Shown piece after piece: positions 12,519-23,174 of a DNA stretch of 64,000 nt. The notes beneath the pieces are model-generated. The model worked only from the letters and a program-made list of their open reading frames with translations. It was not told the origin of the DNA and did no database searches. Every line of letters starts with the position of its first letter. Positions within the stretch are counted from its first letter, which is position 1. The position numbers and the translations under genes were made by a program. The stretch comes from Epiperipatus broadwayi. Taxonomy: Eukaryota; Onychophora; Udeonychophora; Euonychophora; Peripatidae. The stretch is taken from assembly GCA_028023455.1 (NCBI GenBank), contig JAQFVV010000032.1, positions 4,009,366-4,073,365 of the forward strand. The letters run 5' to 3'.

Positions 12519-12614
12519 TTTTTGCATGTATGTGATCGTGTGTGTCGGTTATATAAGATGGAGTGAATAACTAAAGGGAGCTTCAAAGTCTGGGTTTAAA
12601 TCCTTCTAATTATA

Positions 12615-14430
12615 TCTAGCTTAAAAGTATATAATATATTTGTAATTAAATATTACATATTTATAAATTGCACGAAAAGTTACACTTATAAAATGCTACT
12701 GTTGCTCGGCGTTATGATTAACACCTTACCATATTTATTTGATATTTGCCGTTTATTTTATTTTTATTAAAAATTATTGTAGGATATATTGGTTAAAATT
12801 GACTATACAATTATCAAGTCAGCCAGAATATAATTTAATATTTACATGTATTTATTCTTTGCACACGATTTACAAATATATACACGTATATTTATAAAAA
12901 TAACTGTAAACAAATTAATCATATTTTTAAAATATGCCACATTTATATTCTAATTTTTAAATAGCAGTCTAGTATAATGAACTAGTTTTATCACAAATCG
13001 AATGAATACATTGCTTGAACTTTTTTTTTTTTTTTAGAAACCAATTAATTTTAAACCTAATGCATTTACATTAAATTTTGTGTCATACGATTTTTACATA
13101 TTACATTATATATATAGACGTACACATTGAAGGCCATATGACTACTGCTTATTAAAAAAACAATATTACTTTTCTAATGTGGATGGCTAATACAATTTTT
13201 AAGGACTCAGCCAAATAAATGGCTGTTTAATATTTTCTGAATTCCTATTTTCAAATCACTCGTGCGCACACACATATGTACAAGGTCAAACATCCTCAAC
13301 TCACATCTTTGATATCACTTACTTCAAATGCCTTAATGATTATTATTAAGCATTTGTTAGGCGACATATATGTATGCGTTTATTCAGTGCAAGTTATGCT
13401 ATTACAAGCCTATTCCAACGAATGAGCGATAAGTATATCACAAAATCATTTCTAAAGTTTGTACATATTATAAGTAAAATTTGTTTGTGTATGTATTTCG
13501 TATCTGTAATGAAAAGTATTTAAAAATATATATGTCCTTAAAGAAAAATTATAAACTGGAAATTAAATGCACGTACAGAGAGACATAAGCATTTTAAATT
13601 AATAAATGTTTATATATATAAATTTATTTAATCTTAGCTAAAGTATAGATCGAGATATTTCAAGTTTATTCTAGAAGATGAAAGATAATTATATTCAAAA
13701 CAATCTTAGACTCTGATTTTTAATTTTTCAATATATTATATGCGTAAATACAAGTAAAAAAAAATTTTTATAACATTTCACTTTTAAAAAATTATTATAA
13801 ACTGGAAAATAAGTATAAGTCAAAGAAAATAGTTTTAATAATAATAATAAAAAACTGAGTTAACTAAATATATATATATATATATTAAGTGTTGATATAA
13901 TTAAGACCTATTATAATTCATTTACTATATGCACTCTGACCTAAAACATAAAAATATTTTGCACATAGTAATGTTAACGCTACAGCATAAAAACATTAAA
14001 TCATTAATTATATAATTAAATTCATTTTTTTATATAACTTGAGATATTCTTATTTATACTGAAGTCATTGATAAGTATTTCATTCGTAAATTTAAAGCAT
14101 ACTGTATTTACATCAATCAAAATCTTTTTTTCTTTTTTTAAATGCCTAAACTTTTTTTAATCCTTCTATTTTAATCAATATTAGTATTTATTTCAACCCC
14201 TGTTCTAGTTGAGTTTAGATTTACCCAATTCTACTTCATGATAAATTCCCTCTGTGTTAAGATATTTTCAGTTATGCTGAAAAAAATTTTGAGAGTTAAA
14301 TATTATCAATAAAGGCCATTTAAAAGTAAATCAATGTAACCTCAACAATATTTATGTGAAAAAAATATTCTGTTCTTAAATTACAAATATGTGAGTGCAC
14401 GCTTATGGGTCTGTAAAACAGATTTTAAAT
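12615..14430. other. AT-rich non-coding DNA
   Basis: Short (TA)n at 13,870-13,885 and poly-A/T runs. I recognise nothing else. Confidence 0.55.
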
Positions 14431-15350
14431 AGCTTACTTCAGTGATAAAGGCTTCACCAACAAGCCTTCCCAAGAGAAACAACAGAAAAGAAAGCATTAC
14501 TTATTAAGCTTATTAATGGGCGGTAATGAGGCTTTTCATAGTTTTTTATTCTTGTTTGATCTTTTCAGCCCGAATCATGAACTTAGAAAGAAGTGAACTA
14601 ATCACAACATCTTAAGGCTATTTGATTATATATTCATACCATAGCCACCATTTGTGTATGAATATATATCACCATCATGATTAGTAGCTGCTGCGAAGTC
14701 AAATCTGAATTGTTCTTAAATTTTTATTCAGTAGTGAGAATTTGAATTGGTTTATTTTTTTTATTTATTTGTTTTGATAGACACCTAAAAATGAATACTC
14801 TCACTTTCCAAACACAAGATAAAGTCTTTGTGAAAAGATAGAATGAATCATCTATTCTTTCAACCCAAACATTTAAGTATGGGCAAATCTTAAGCATTTC
14901 GAAATGAGAGCATGAAGATATTAAAGAATCACTTTAAATTACCATTTGTAACGATATATAAATATGTTATGTCGTTACATTAATTTAAAATAAAAACTTA
15001 AAAGTTCGCAAATAAAAGTAAAAAACTAAACGCTAAAATTAAAATGTTTGTTAAACGTATATACATTCGCACAGATGCTAAACTTTAAAAATATTTTTTT
15101 TATAAATAAAAAAATGTATTTGAATGTATTTTTTTTATAAAAAAAGATTTAAATATAAAAATAGTTTAAAAAAGAAATAACGTAAGTAAAAATAAAAACA
15201 GGTATTAATTAATTCTTGTAATCTTTAAATGGAAATGATTGTTTATAAATTGTTTGAAAAGCAAGCTAGCTTTGGGCTCTTGTATAATTAAAATGATCTG
15301 ATGAAAGATAGATAAGAAAATAAAAAGAAATTAGCTTGACCAATGGAAGC
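14430..15350. repeat. Repeat fragment plus unassigned DNA
   Basis: 14,790-14,925 (around AATGAATACTCTCACTTTCC and ACATTTAAGTATGGGCAAAT) is the reverse complement of 17,395-17,495, with extra internal sequence here. A small imperfect palindrome TATATTCATAC...GTATGAATATA sits at 14,628-14,670. No gene is seen. Confidence 0.55.
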
Positions 15351-15390
15351 ACCAAGCCTCAGCCCGGACCCAAACGAAAATTTGGATTAG

Positions 15391-15455
15391 TGACGTCTTT
15401 GTTCAGTCAATCCGTGTGGATTAATATAAAAAGGGAAATACAGTTTTTTCGGACA
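15391..15455 (+). promoter_or_regulatory. Candidate TATA-type core promoter with CRE-like site
   Basis: TGACGTC, the cyclic-AMP response element core, lies at 15,391-15,397. TATAAAAAGGG starts at 15,425. ACAGTTCC (Initiator-like, predicted start A at 15,455) lies 30 bp downstream, the expected TATA-to-start distance. The sequence is locally much richer in G+C than its flanks, and a plausible exon follows. This is a by-eye promoter call with no expression evidence. A chance TATA box is easy to find in AT-rich DNA; the spacing, CRE and downstream donor together raise it above chance. Confidence 0.45.
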
Positions 15456-15627
15456 GTTCCAGCATTGTGTGTTTGAGAGGTGGTAGGACGCACATACCAC
15501 ACTCTCTATTTAAAAAGGAAAAATGAAAAGACTGTGATACCTTGAACCAGCTATTGCCATCTCCAGAACATTATCTTCCAATGGAGGCGTCGTGGGAATT
15601 AAAAGCAGAAACCTGGACTCTTCTACC
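15455..15627 (+). CDS. Candidate first exon of an unidentified gene
   Basis: From the predicted start at 15,455 there is a 5' leader with a tiny upstream frame (ATG at 15,522, five codons including the stop). ATGG at 15,581 then opens a frame starting MEASWELKAETWTLLP. It runs to a strong splice-donor match, CTACC|GTGAGC, with the GT at 15,628. Unspliced, the frame stops immediately after the donor, as expected of an exon running into intron. The base composition changes back to AT-rich DNA within ~40 bp of the donor. I do not recognise the peptide, and no second exon is identified in the 48 kb downstream. It could be a real first exon with a long intron, or a non-coding RNA leader. Confidence 0.4.
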
Positions 15628-15879
15628 GTGAGCTATGAACTTTACAAATTAACAACAACCAAAAAAGTAATTAAGAACTTTTGTCATTGATTTTTTTTAA
15701 AGATTCAGCTAATTTAAATTTTAAAATGAACTCTTATTTGATTTTCAAATTAATAATTGATTGTTTAAATTTATATAGTTAAGTTTTGCTAAAATCATTT
15801 CCATTTTATTATTTTTATTTGTAGTAATATTTATTGTAGAAATTATTAAATGCATTACATTTAAGTTGGGTATAGATGT

Positions 15880-16670
15880 TGCATAGATTCTTTAGCGGTT
15901 GATTATGTTGTGGTTTTCACATTCGATTAGAATATATAGGTCAACGATATCACTGCGGCATCTTACGATGAATGCTAATGGGATTTGTATATTCCCTATG
16001 CAAGTGACGCTTGATCAGTTGTGTTTAATTTGGAATGTTTTTGACTGTGGAATCTGTGCAGCTGATCTATACTCAACATTTTAAAACAAATTTTATAAAA
16101 TTCATTTGTGCGAACGTATCTAAATGTTAAATTTAAGTCGGACGTGAATGGCTATATAGTTTTGTAAAGTTATATTAAGGGAGGGTAATCTTAGGTTATT
16201 CATTTCGTAGTTGAATTGGTTCAATGGATTGGATATATTTGTGTAATAGTAGATGTAGTATGAGATCCGCTTCAGGCAGGATTGCATATATACGCCACAC
16301 ACCTTCTGTTTGCCTATGGATGGGTTTGTAAGTCGGCAGAAGACCGCAGTCCATTCCTATGGAGTTTTTTGTTTATTGTTCTACTCGCCAACAGATGTCA
16401 CATTCCTGTTGGTGGAGAGTCAATGTCTTCTCTATTTCTACTTATTGTTCAGATGTACATTCCTGACAGTATAGTATTTTGTGTTGTCGTATCATGCTAC
16501 ATTGAATACATGAATGTATCAGATGGATTGGTGCCAGTTTGGTTACGAAATTTGTTGCTTAAGGTTAAATCAGGGAAGAATATTTTCTTTTCAAATGCAG
16601 ATCTATATAGTCTATTCATACTTCACTATCTAAATAAAATATTAAACTCATTGAAACTTAGTTAAATGTA
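15880..16670. other. Higher-GC island of unknown origin
   Basis: Base composition is clearly less AT-rich than the flanks. The plus strand has two open stretches (15,899-16,084 and 16,282-16,665) and the minus strand another (16,120-16,302). None resembles a protein I know. On the minus strand, 16,060-15,900 gives a stretch near TCIGNIQIPLAF that loosely recalls the core of retroelement aspartic proteases, but the active-site DSG/DTG is not visible. It may be a very old retroelement or an unannotated host exon. I make no functional call. Confidence 0.3.
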
Positions 16671-16849
16671 AAAAAAAAGTTAATATAAAAATCTAAAATG
16701 TTAAACTTATTCCTCAAAATTTAAATGTTATTTTATATGTGCGTAAATAAATATTTTTATGTGTTAATTTCTGGCAGTGGCTTTTATTTATTGATATTTA
16801 AGATATAAATTAAGATATAGATTTTTATCTCTGCGTCTCCGCTGAGCTA

Positions 16850-17010
16850 GTGACTTGGGCTAACGATCGGAATATTTAAATAAAGTGGAATCTTAACAGT
16901 GCGTATCTGCCTACTCTATAAATTTTTCTAGGCTCAAATGCCTAGATGGCGCCCTGGTAGTTGCAGATATTGTTTTTGTGGTTAGATTCGATCTTCACTT
17001 TCATTTCGAT
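16850..17010 (+). repeat. Possible tRNA-like SINE relic with hairpin
   Basis: The moderately GC-rich stretch holds a perfect hairpin CTAGGC-tcaaat-GCCTAG at 16,929-16,946 and a box-B-like GATTCGATC at 16,986-16,994. A TGGTAGTTGCAGAT motif precedes the latter. No poly-A or duplicated flank was found, so the assignment is weak. Confidence 0.25.
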
Positions 17011-17030
17011 CATTATACATTATTATGCCT

Positions 17031-17371
17031 GAATGAATGACACTTGAGAAATTTACTAGAATTTACAATACTCATTCTTAGTTGAAATTAAATATATATA
17101 AATAAGATATTTATTTTATATAGCTGATGTTTTTAAACTGTAAATAGTAATAATTGGCAATTTTAACTATAAATGAATATTCTCACTTTTCAAACACAAG
17201 ATAGTTAAAATCCACAAAGCACATTTACATTAGCTTAATGGCTGATTATTACAATTTACAGTTTAAAAACACCATGCTATATAAAATAAATATCTTATAT
17301 ACATATGTTTAATTTAAACTAAGAATGTCGTATAGTAAATTTTGCAAGCATCATTCATTCAGGCATAGTAA
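17031..17371. repeat. Long inverted repeat, ~130-bp arms
   Basis: The left arm 17,031-17,158 begins TTATGCCTGAATGAATGA and the right arm 17,241-17,371 ends TCATTCATTCAGGCATAGTA. The arms also pair through the TTCTTAGTT, AAGATATTTATTTTATATAG and AAACTGTAAAT blocks. The ~80-bp loop contains AATCCACAAAGCACATTTAC and TTAGCTTAATGGC, repeated again at 17,500-17,560. The loop's AATGAATATTCTCACTTTTC also matches 14,793 and, inverted, 17,460-17,490. It encodes nothing. A foldback/MITE type of element is likely. Confidence 0.75.
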
Positions 17372-17394
17372 CAGTAATTTAAAATGATTGTTTA

Positions 17395-17560
17395 ATATTT
17401 TCATGCTCTCATTTCTAAATACTTAAGATTTGCCCATACTTAAATGTTTGGGTTGAATTTGGAAAGTCAGAGTATTCATTTATAGGTAAAATCCACAAAA
17501 TGCATGTGCATTAGCTTAATGGCTGATTATTACTATTTATAGTCACCTAAAGAAAATTTA
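17395..17560 (-). repeat. Second copies of the 17-kb inverted-repeat family
   Basis: 17,395-17,495 is the reverse complement of 14,790-14,925. 17,500-17,560 repeats the loop of the neighbouring inverted repeat (TTAGCTTAATGGCTGATTAT). Together with 14.79 kb this shows a dispersed, decayed repeat family. Confidence 0.65.
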
Positions 17561-17764
17561 GCTAGTCTTCCAATTATTAGTCAGTAAATAATCATTGACT
17601 ATTTTTAATTGGATGACAAAAAATAAAAAGAAATGAGACTGATTAATAATGATATCTTTCATTGTTCTGTTTTAGTAAATCTGGCAGATGCCTTTGTCCT
17701 GCAAAGGGTTATTTAAATTGTATTATCATCTTGGCTTTTATCTAATTGTATTATCATCTTGTCT

Positions 17765-17850
17765 TGTATCTATCATACTATCTATTTATCTATTTACTTA
17801 TCTATCCATCTATATATCTATCCATCTATCTATTTATCCATCTATTTTTT
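17765..17850. repeat. (TATC)n-like tetranucleotide microsatellite
   Basis: Imperfect CTAT/CCAT/TTAT tetranucleotide run. Confidence 0.85.
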
Positions 17851-17859
17851 TAAAATAAA

Positions 17860-18755
17860 TATCTGAAAAAAATTAAGATTATATAATTACTCATTATATA
17901 TAAATATGCATTTAACAGACCATAAAATACAATGCCTTTTCCTGGTTGTTTTTGTTGCTATTTATTTGTGTACAAAACCTATCAATCTATCTATGATAAT
18001 ATTTGACCATTTTGTATATAATATTCCCTTCAAGAATAAATCAAAAAATTGTAAGACCATACAACCTACTTTAGTCATTAAATTAATTGGTCCTGGATAT
18101 ATAATTTTTAATACTTTAACATCATATATAGAATTGATCTCCATATGCACTGTGTTAACAGCAAGCTTAGAATCCATCAAGATATTTTTTGTTTTAATAG
18201 CCAGCACAGCAAATTTTTATGTTAACCACTCAAAATGGCCTTAAATAATTTTTGGGTAAAAAAACAAATAGAAATATTTTTAAAACTTCAAGATGGTTAA
18301 AACTAAAAAAATTTTCAGATTCCAAAAAAATATACAACAGTAAATCTTGGTCTTATGGAGTGTAGTAATATAATATCTCTCTAAAACATGATAAAAAATA
18401 TTATATTAAACCCATATTTTTATTCTTAGGTCATGACACTGACCCTCATCCAATTAATCTATGATCATCTTCTAAATAATAAAAGCTAAATTATTATTTT
18501 CTGACCAATAATTGGATGCCTGACTGGATTGGCTATAAATTGGCTACTGAAAAAATCTTAAACTTGCTTATTATCTGAAAAACTTTCGAGGTTTATTTGG
18601 TGCTCATTCAGACCACAGATTGCATTATCTATTAATCATTATGCCAAACTGTTCTTGTAAGTTTTACAGAAGCTAGAACTTTTGTAGTGTCTGTGCCATA
18701 ATTAAATCATTATCAATCCAATTATAGGTTAGTAAATATTTATTTAACTATTCTT
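17860..18755. other. AT-rich DNA, no accepted gene
   Basis: Overlapping open stretches on both strands at 17.9-18.24 kb have low-complexity composition and no recognisable domain. I do not call them genes. Confidence 0.5.
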
Positions 18756-18763
18756 AGTTTAAA

Positions 18764-19150
18764 TAGAAGAATTTGAACTTAAAATTTTTCAGTCTATATT
18801 TGTCCTCCACTCCATCTCAAACAATTGATACACATAACCAAATACATGCAAAAAAGATAGATGCACCCTAATATATGTATTTTGTGCAGAACCAGCATTC
18901 ATCAAATCTCTCTCACATATATACATTAAGTGCTTGGTATATATTAAGATAGCAATTTTTTAAACTTTAATGGACAGGCTTCATTCTTTTCATCTTTCCA
19001 ACTATTCAACCATCCATTTGATTGAAAAACTGATGATGAAACAATCAAAACTCTTGGTGGATTTGATACTGTAGTCATACTCATGCAGACATTAAGTTAA
19101 TCTGAGCCTTTATATTATCAGACCATTATGTATCCATATAGGCTATTTTT
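18764..19150 (-). repeat. Hammerhead foldback family, single decayed half
   Basis: The order of blocks matches the left half of the 11.83 kb element: a degraded outer tail, ATACATGCAAAAAAGATAGA, a hammerhead relic at 18,870-18,930 (minus strand, core reduced to TTGATGA, helix II ATGCT-GGTTC-TGCAC, GAAA changed to AAAA), then TTGGTATATATTAAGATAGC and the inner block. The partner half is missing. Confidence 0.7.
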
Positions 19151-19625
19151 AATTTGAAAGCAAAACAAGGCAGAAAATATTAAAAAGTAAATTATTTTGA
19201 TATTGGAAATTTTGTAATCCAATAAAATGTTAGGCAAAACTATTTAGGGAAAAATAACAAAAAAATAAATATAGATATCTGGTAAACTCACTCAATGGAA
19301 AACTAGATTCTAAAATATTACATAAAAAAGGAAGCCTTATTTTTCTCCAACATTACATTAACTAAGAGTAAAACCTTTAGAGAAATAGTTTACTTTAATA
19401 AAAAAAATGTGTTTGCTTTTTACAATGAAGTAATTCAAAAATATATGTGTAAATTTGGGCATATATTTAAATATGTATATACTCTGAAAAACTGTTGACC
19501 CCCTAAATATTTTTAACATTCTGATGTGTGTTATTATTAGCACTACAAAGATTATTATATTCTATTTTCTCAGATTATCAGTTGTATAAAACATACAATA
19601 AACATTATTTCATTTACTAAATCAA
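19150..19625. other. AT-rich non-coding DNA
   Basis: Nothing recognised. Confidence 0.5.
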
Positions 19626-19628
19626 TTT

Positions 19629-19642
19629 CATCATCATCATCA

Positions 19643-19730
<88 letters not shown>

Positions 19731-19732
19731 TT
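19629..19732. repeat. (ATC)n(ATT)n(ATC)n compound microsatellite
   Basis: ATC units, then a long ATT run, then ATC units again. This may be an expanded LINE 3' tail, since the RTE-like elements here end in (GAT)n, but no LINE body is adjacent. Confidence 0.95.
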
Positions 19733-19734
19733 AT

Positions 19735-20235
19735 GAGAATAACCAAACAGAAATCAAATTAACTGAAAGTTGATTGTCATATTTCTTGAAACAAAATATT
19801 AGTAAAAACTACAACTACTTCTTTTATATTTTTCCAGCTGCTGAATTGAATGTGAGGATACCAGTAGAAAATAATTTTAATATTAACACGTAATTATAAA
19901 ATATTGAAAATTATAATTTTAATTAAAATATGTAATGAGTTAGTGAGATAAATTTTACACATTAAATCTTTCAAATGCCAATGGAAAATTTTGATTCGGT
20001 CAATTTAGAACAACCTCTTTTTTTCCTTGAATGCTTACTTCAAAGTAGTATAGAATAGTCTTTTACTTTATTAATTATATAGTTTAGTAAATGTTTGTTA
20101 AGATTATTATATAACAATTTAAGACGTACGGTGGGATAACATAGGTTAGTTAGAGTTTATTTAAGAAATGTTATTTTATAATTTTTATTTGTATAAAAAT
20201 TCAAAATTAAATCAACTGTTATATATCAAACTATC
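19735..20235. other. AT-rich non-coding DNA
   Basis: Nothing recognised. Confidence 0.5.
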
Positions 20236-20257
20236 ACAAAACTAAACTGAAAGTTGT

Positions 20258-20375
20258 CAAGCGTTGTTAGCCGAAAGGTCATTGCAGCTGCCTTGCAAGC
20301 AAATAGTGGGTTGTAGACGGTTGTGGGTTCGCCTTCCGGCCGATGCTATGACATATGAAAAAAAAAAAAAAAAAC
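20258..20375 (+). repeat. tRNA-derived SINE with 20-bp target-site duplication
   Basis: The body runs CAAGCGTTGTTAGCCGAAAG (box A region), through GCCTTGCAAGC, to GTGGGTTCGCCTTC (box B region) and CGATGCTATGACATATG, then about 18 A. The 20-bp sequence AAAACTAAACTGAAAGTTGT stands on both sides (20,238-20,257 and 20,371-20,390). That demonstrates insertion by LINE-type retrotransposition, probably recent because the duplication is perfect. GCGTTG and CGATGC can still pair as an acceptor stem with a wobble. The long variable region suggests a class II (Ser/Leu-like) tRNA ancestor. Confidence 0.9.
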
Positions 20376-20389
20376 TAAACTGAAAGTTG

Positions 20390-21375
20390 TTTTAAAACAA
20401 AAAAAAATGTTTTTAAAAAGTCATTGTAAATACATTATTTTATAACTTTATTTGTGTTTATTATAATATTTATTATGTTATTACTTTAGCCATTTGTTTT
20501 TATAAATGATTTCACTTTGATTGTTCATAATTTGTGCCATGGTCAAAAAGTTTGAAGTACTTCGTTTTATTTTAGAGCTTTGATAACTGATGTTGGTCTT
20601 GACAATAATTAAAAACATTTCTCTAACCCACAACTACTCTCAAATTTTAACTGATTTTTTTTTTTGTTATCGCTACTATTTTAAATCTGACGACTTCTTA
20701 ACATAGAGAAGGTAATTACTAATTTAATAATTAATTAAATAAATAAAATAAATATTTTTACTATATAATTTAAACTGAATATAATTTTATATTTTATTTT
20801 TATTTTAATTTTTTCCTTTTTAATATTACTAATTAAAATTCCTATAAAGTAGATAAAATCTTCATTTAAATACTGGATGAATGTATTTGTCAGTACATGC
20901 AAGGTCTAGCTTTAATATTTCCTGTTAATGTGCTATGTATATTGTGTAATCATTATTTTAAGAGATATAGGCGCTCACAGTTATTTAAGGATAAAAAGTA
21001 GTTCAACTATGAACAAGGTAATTAGGTTCAAAAATACTGTATTGTACCGTAGTTACAATGATGTAAAGTATAATGTTGCTTAATATATACAACGGATCTG
21101 ATAGTCTGATTAAGATGTTGCAGTTTTACTCAAATTAGTAGTTAAAAACATCAATATAATAAGAAATAAAAAGTGACTTAATATAATTCTTGAATGAGAC
21201 TCCTATGATTAATAATTGTTTATTATGACATAAAATAAAGTATGATACATATATAAATTTGAAAAATTATTATTTATTTATCATAAAGACCAGTAATAAA
21301 TGCATAATTTGAAAAATTAGTCACAAAGAATATTTGAAAACCAGGCACTCTTTACAAACCTGGAGCTTAATTGTA
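20390..21375. other. AT-rich non-coding DNA
   Basis: Nothing recognised. Confidence 0.5.
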
Positions 21376-21377
21376 AA

Positions 21378-21800
21378 TATAAGGAATTTGAACTCAGACT
21401 TTCAAGCATTCTTCACCATCCACACTATCTCATACAACTGATATGCATGACCACACACATGTTGAAAAGATAAATAATCACCAATACACATATTTTGTGC
21501 TAAATTAACATTCATCAGTTGGTCTAGATTATCATCTCCCACATGTATATATAACCAGTGCTCAGTTCATATTAATATATCAAATCTTCACACTTTAATG
21601 GACAGGCTTCAATCTACTCCAACCTTCGACTTTTCATCAATCCATATCATTGAAAATCTGATGATGGAAAGCCCAATATTGGTGATTATTTATCTTTTCA
21701 ACATGTGTGTGGTCATTTGTATCAGTTGTATGAGATGGTGTGGATGGTTGAAAGGTGCTTCAAAGTTTGAGTTCGAATCCACTATATTTATATAAGTAAA
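21378..21800. mobile_element. Hammerhead foldback family, inner-deleted copy
   Basis: The left half (outer tail GGAATTTGAACTCAGACTTT, then the ribozyme region, then the inner block CTTTAATGGACAGGCTTCAA) is followed by a partial right half starting CAATATTGGTGATTATTTAT and ending in the outer tail GAGTTCGAATCC. The arms are inverted. The left ribozyme (minus strand, about 21,484-21,545) keeps a perfect CTGATGA and helix I strands CCAA/TTGG. Its helix II is eroded (ATGTT/AGCAC) and GAAA is AAAA. The outer tail's GTTCGAATCC is a good box-B match, hinting at a tRNA-like internal promoter. Confidence 0.75.
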
Positions 21801-22192
21801 AGATGAAATAAAACAATCTTTAAATAATTATTGTAGGAAAAAAAATCATTGTTTATTATATGTTCCATTTTCTTGTTAGTGAGTTTTTAAAATCAATTTC
21901 CATCAATGTTTTATACTCAAGAGTTTCAAAGCAATTTTGGATAGCTGATTATGGCTACCTAAGGTTTAGAAAATTTATCTCAGATAAAAATTCTAAATCA
22001 GTTTAAATCTTCAAAAAAGTTTGACTCAAACTTCATATCATGAGGTTGCAATATTTATTTTTTGTTTATGTTAATCTTTTTTTTCAACTATTCTTTATCA
22101 TTTGCAACCTAAATAATGTATATAAATATATTAAATAATCACAATATTACCACATATTCTTTTAAATTCATATAAATAATAATATAATAACA

Positions 22193-22700
22193 AATGATCC
22201 CCAAGATGCATTTTGAGCTGAACCAGCACTCATCAGTTAGTCTAGGTCACTATCTCTCATATGCATCTTTATTATATGAAAAATATTTATCTATATTAAA
22301 TAATTACATTTTGAATTACAAGCGTCAAATTAACTCCACCCGCATCTGTGTGTTGTTTCAGCATGAAATGCATCTTGGGGTCATTTGTCTTTTATTGTAT
22401 CTTTATTTATGTGAATTTAAAAGAATGTGTCATAATACTGAGATTATTTCATATATTTATAAAGATATTCCACGTGGGAAAAAGAAATGGGAACAACTCC
22501 ATGTGTTTGTGTGTTTAATTTAAAAAAAATAGATATATTAATATTTAATTGAATTTTAAAGTTTATATCTGTGCTAGAAACAATCTCTAGTTTAGTAAAT
22601 AATTAATAATTGTCATTACTATATCTAAAGTGAATGGTATCAAAGATGTGGGTTGAGTTAATTTAACACTTCTAATTCAAAATGTAATTACATGAATATT
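22193..22700. mobile_element. Hammerhead foldback family, subfamily B
   Basis: Minus strand 22,265-22,195 reads helix I CTAA, core CTGATGA, helix II GTGCT-GGTTC-AGCTC, then AAAA (G12 lost), helix III palindrome ATGCAT, C17, and TTGG...GATCATTTG. A plus-strand partner at 22,345-22,405 keeps CAGCATGAAATGCATCTTGG. The 3' extension to ~22,700 (AAGTTTATATCTGTGCTAGA, ATGTGGGTTGAGTTAATTTA) matches 48.57-48.83 kb, so these two copies form a subfamily. Non-coding. Confidence 0.7.
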
Positions 22701-22719
22701 GTACTAAGTTTAATGTAAT

Positions 22720-23165
22720 TTTTTTATTCACAATTTCTTAGTTCCATATTTCTCTAGCAAATTTCTTTATCTCGTTAATCCATATCACTTAGTAAATTGC
22801 TGTTTTTACAAACCAAGTAGTTATCCTTAATAGTTTTTTTTAATTAACGTCATTCAAATCTGTGTCTAATAAAAGCACATATACTTTTAATATCATTTAT
22901 CTTTCTCGCTCGCATTAACACCTTTCGTAATAATAGTAATTGGTGATAATTTCCAGTATTCAATTTATTGATCATTTTATAGCCTTGAATTTGTTCTTTT
23001 ATGTTAGTAAAAATATAATTTAGCTCTGTAGATATTTTTTTTTGGGGGGGGGGGATACTTCTATTTTTATTTATTTACTTTTGGAATTTTTTTAGGGAAA
23101 AAATCTTATTCGTTTTTGAAATTTCATAAGACTCTGTCTTCTTACACTATTATTTCATATCCACA
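22720..23165. other. AT-rich DNA with a G9 run
   Basis: An isolated poly-G run at about 23,045-23,053 after poly-T. Otherwise nothing recognised. Confidence 0.5.
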
Positions 23166-23174
23166 TTGATTCAT

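Larger units (their letters stand above)
11832..12612. mobile_element. Foldback element carrying two inverted hammerhead relics
   Basis: The two halves (about 11,832-12,190 and 12,310-12,612) are near reverse complements. Both contain the same ordered blocks: outer end AGGGGATTTAAACCCAGACT, a spacer with ACATACATGCAAAAAAGAT, the hammerhead region, AATCAGTGCTTGGTTTATAT, and the AGGCTT...AATCTGAT inner block. The left half holds the ribozyme on the minus strand (core GTGATGA, helix II GTGCT/AGCAT, GAAA present). The right half holds it on the plus strand (core GTGGTAA, GAAA present). A long (TA)n at 11,988-12,071 interrupts the left half. No protein is encoded. The outer tail contains a box-B-like GTTTAAATCC. 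This is the most complete member of a family with copies at 18.8, 21.4, 22.2, 32.3, 43.7, 44.5 and 48.4 kb. Confidence 0.85.

Noticed and set aside
15880-16080. Aspartic protease of an LTR retrotransposon (minus strand)
   Set aside because: Only a loose resemblance; no DSG/DTG active site, no RT or integrase nearby and no LTRs.
17906-18244. 112-residue open stretch (+) with an 81-residue overlap (-)
   Set aside because: Low-complexity, hydrophobic AT-driven composition, no splice or promoter context, no recognised family.
19629-19732. 3' tail of a LINE
   Set aside because: ATC/ATT repeats match the tail type, but no LINE-coding or target-site duplication is found next to them.
20258-20375. 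Functional tRNA gene
   Set aside because: Acceptor stem and anticodon arm are imperfect; poly-A tail and target-site duplication show a SINE.
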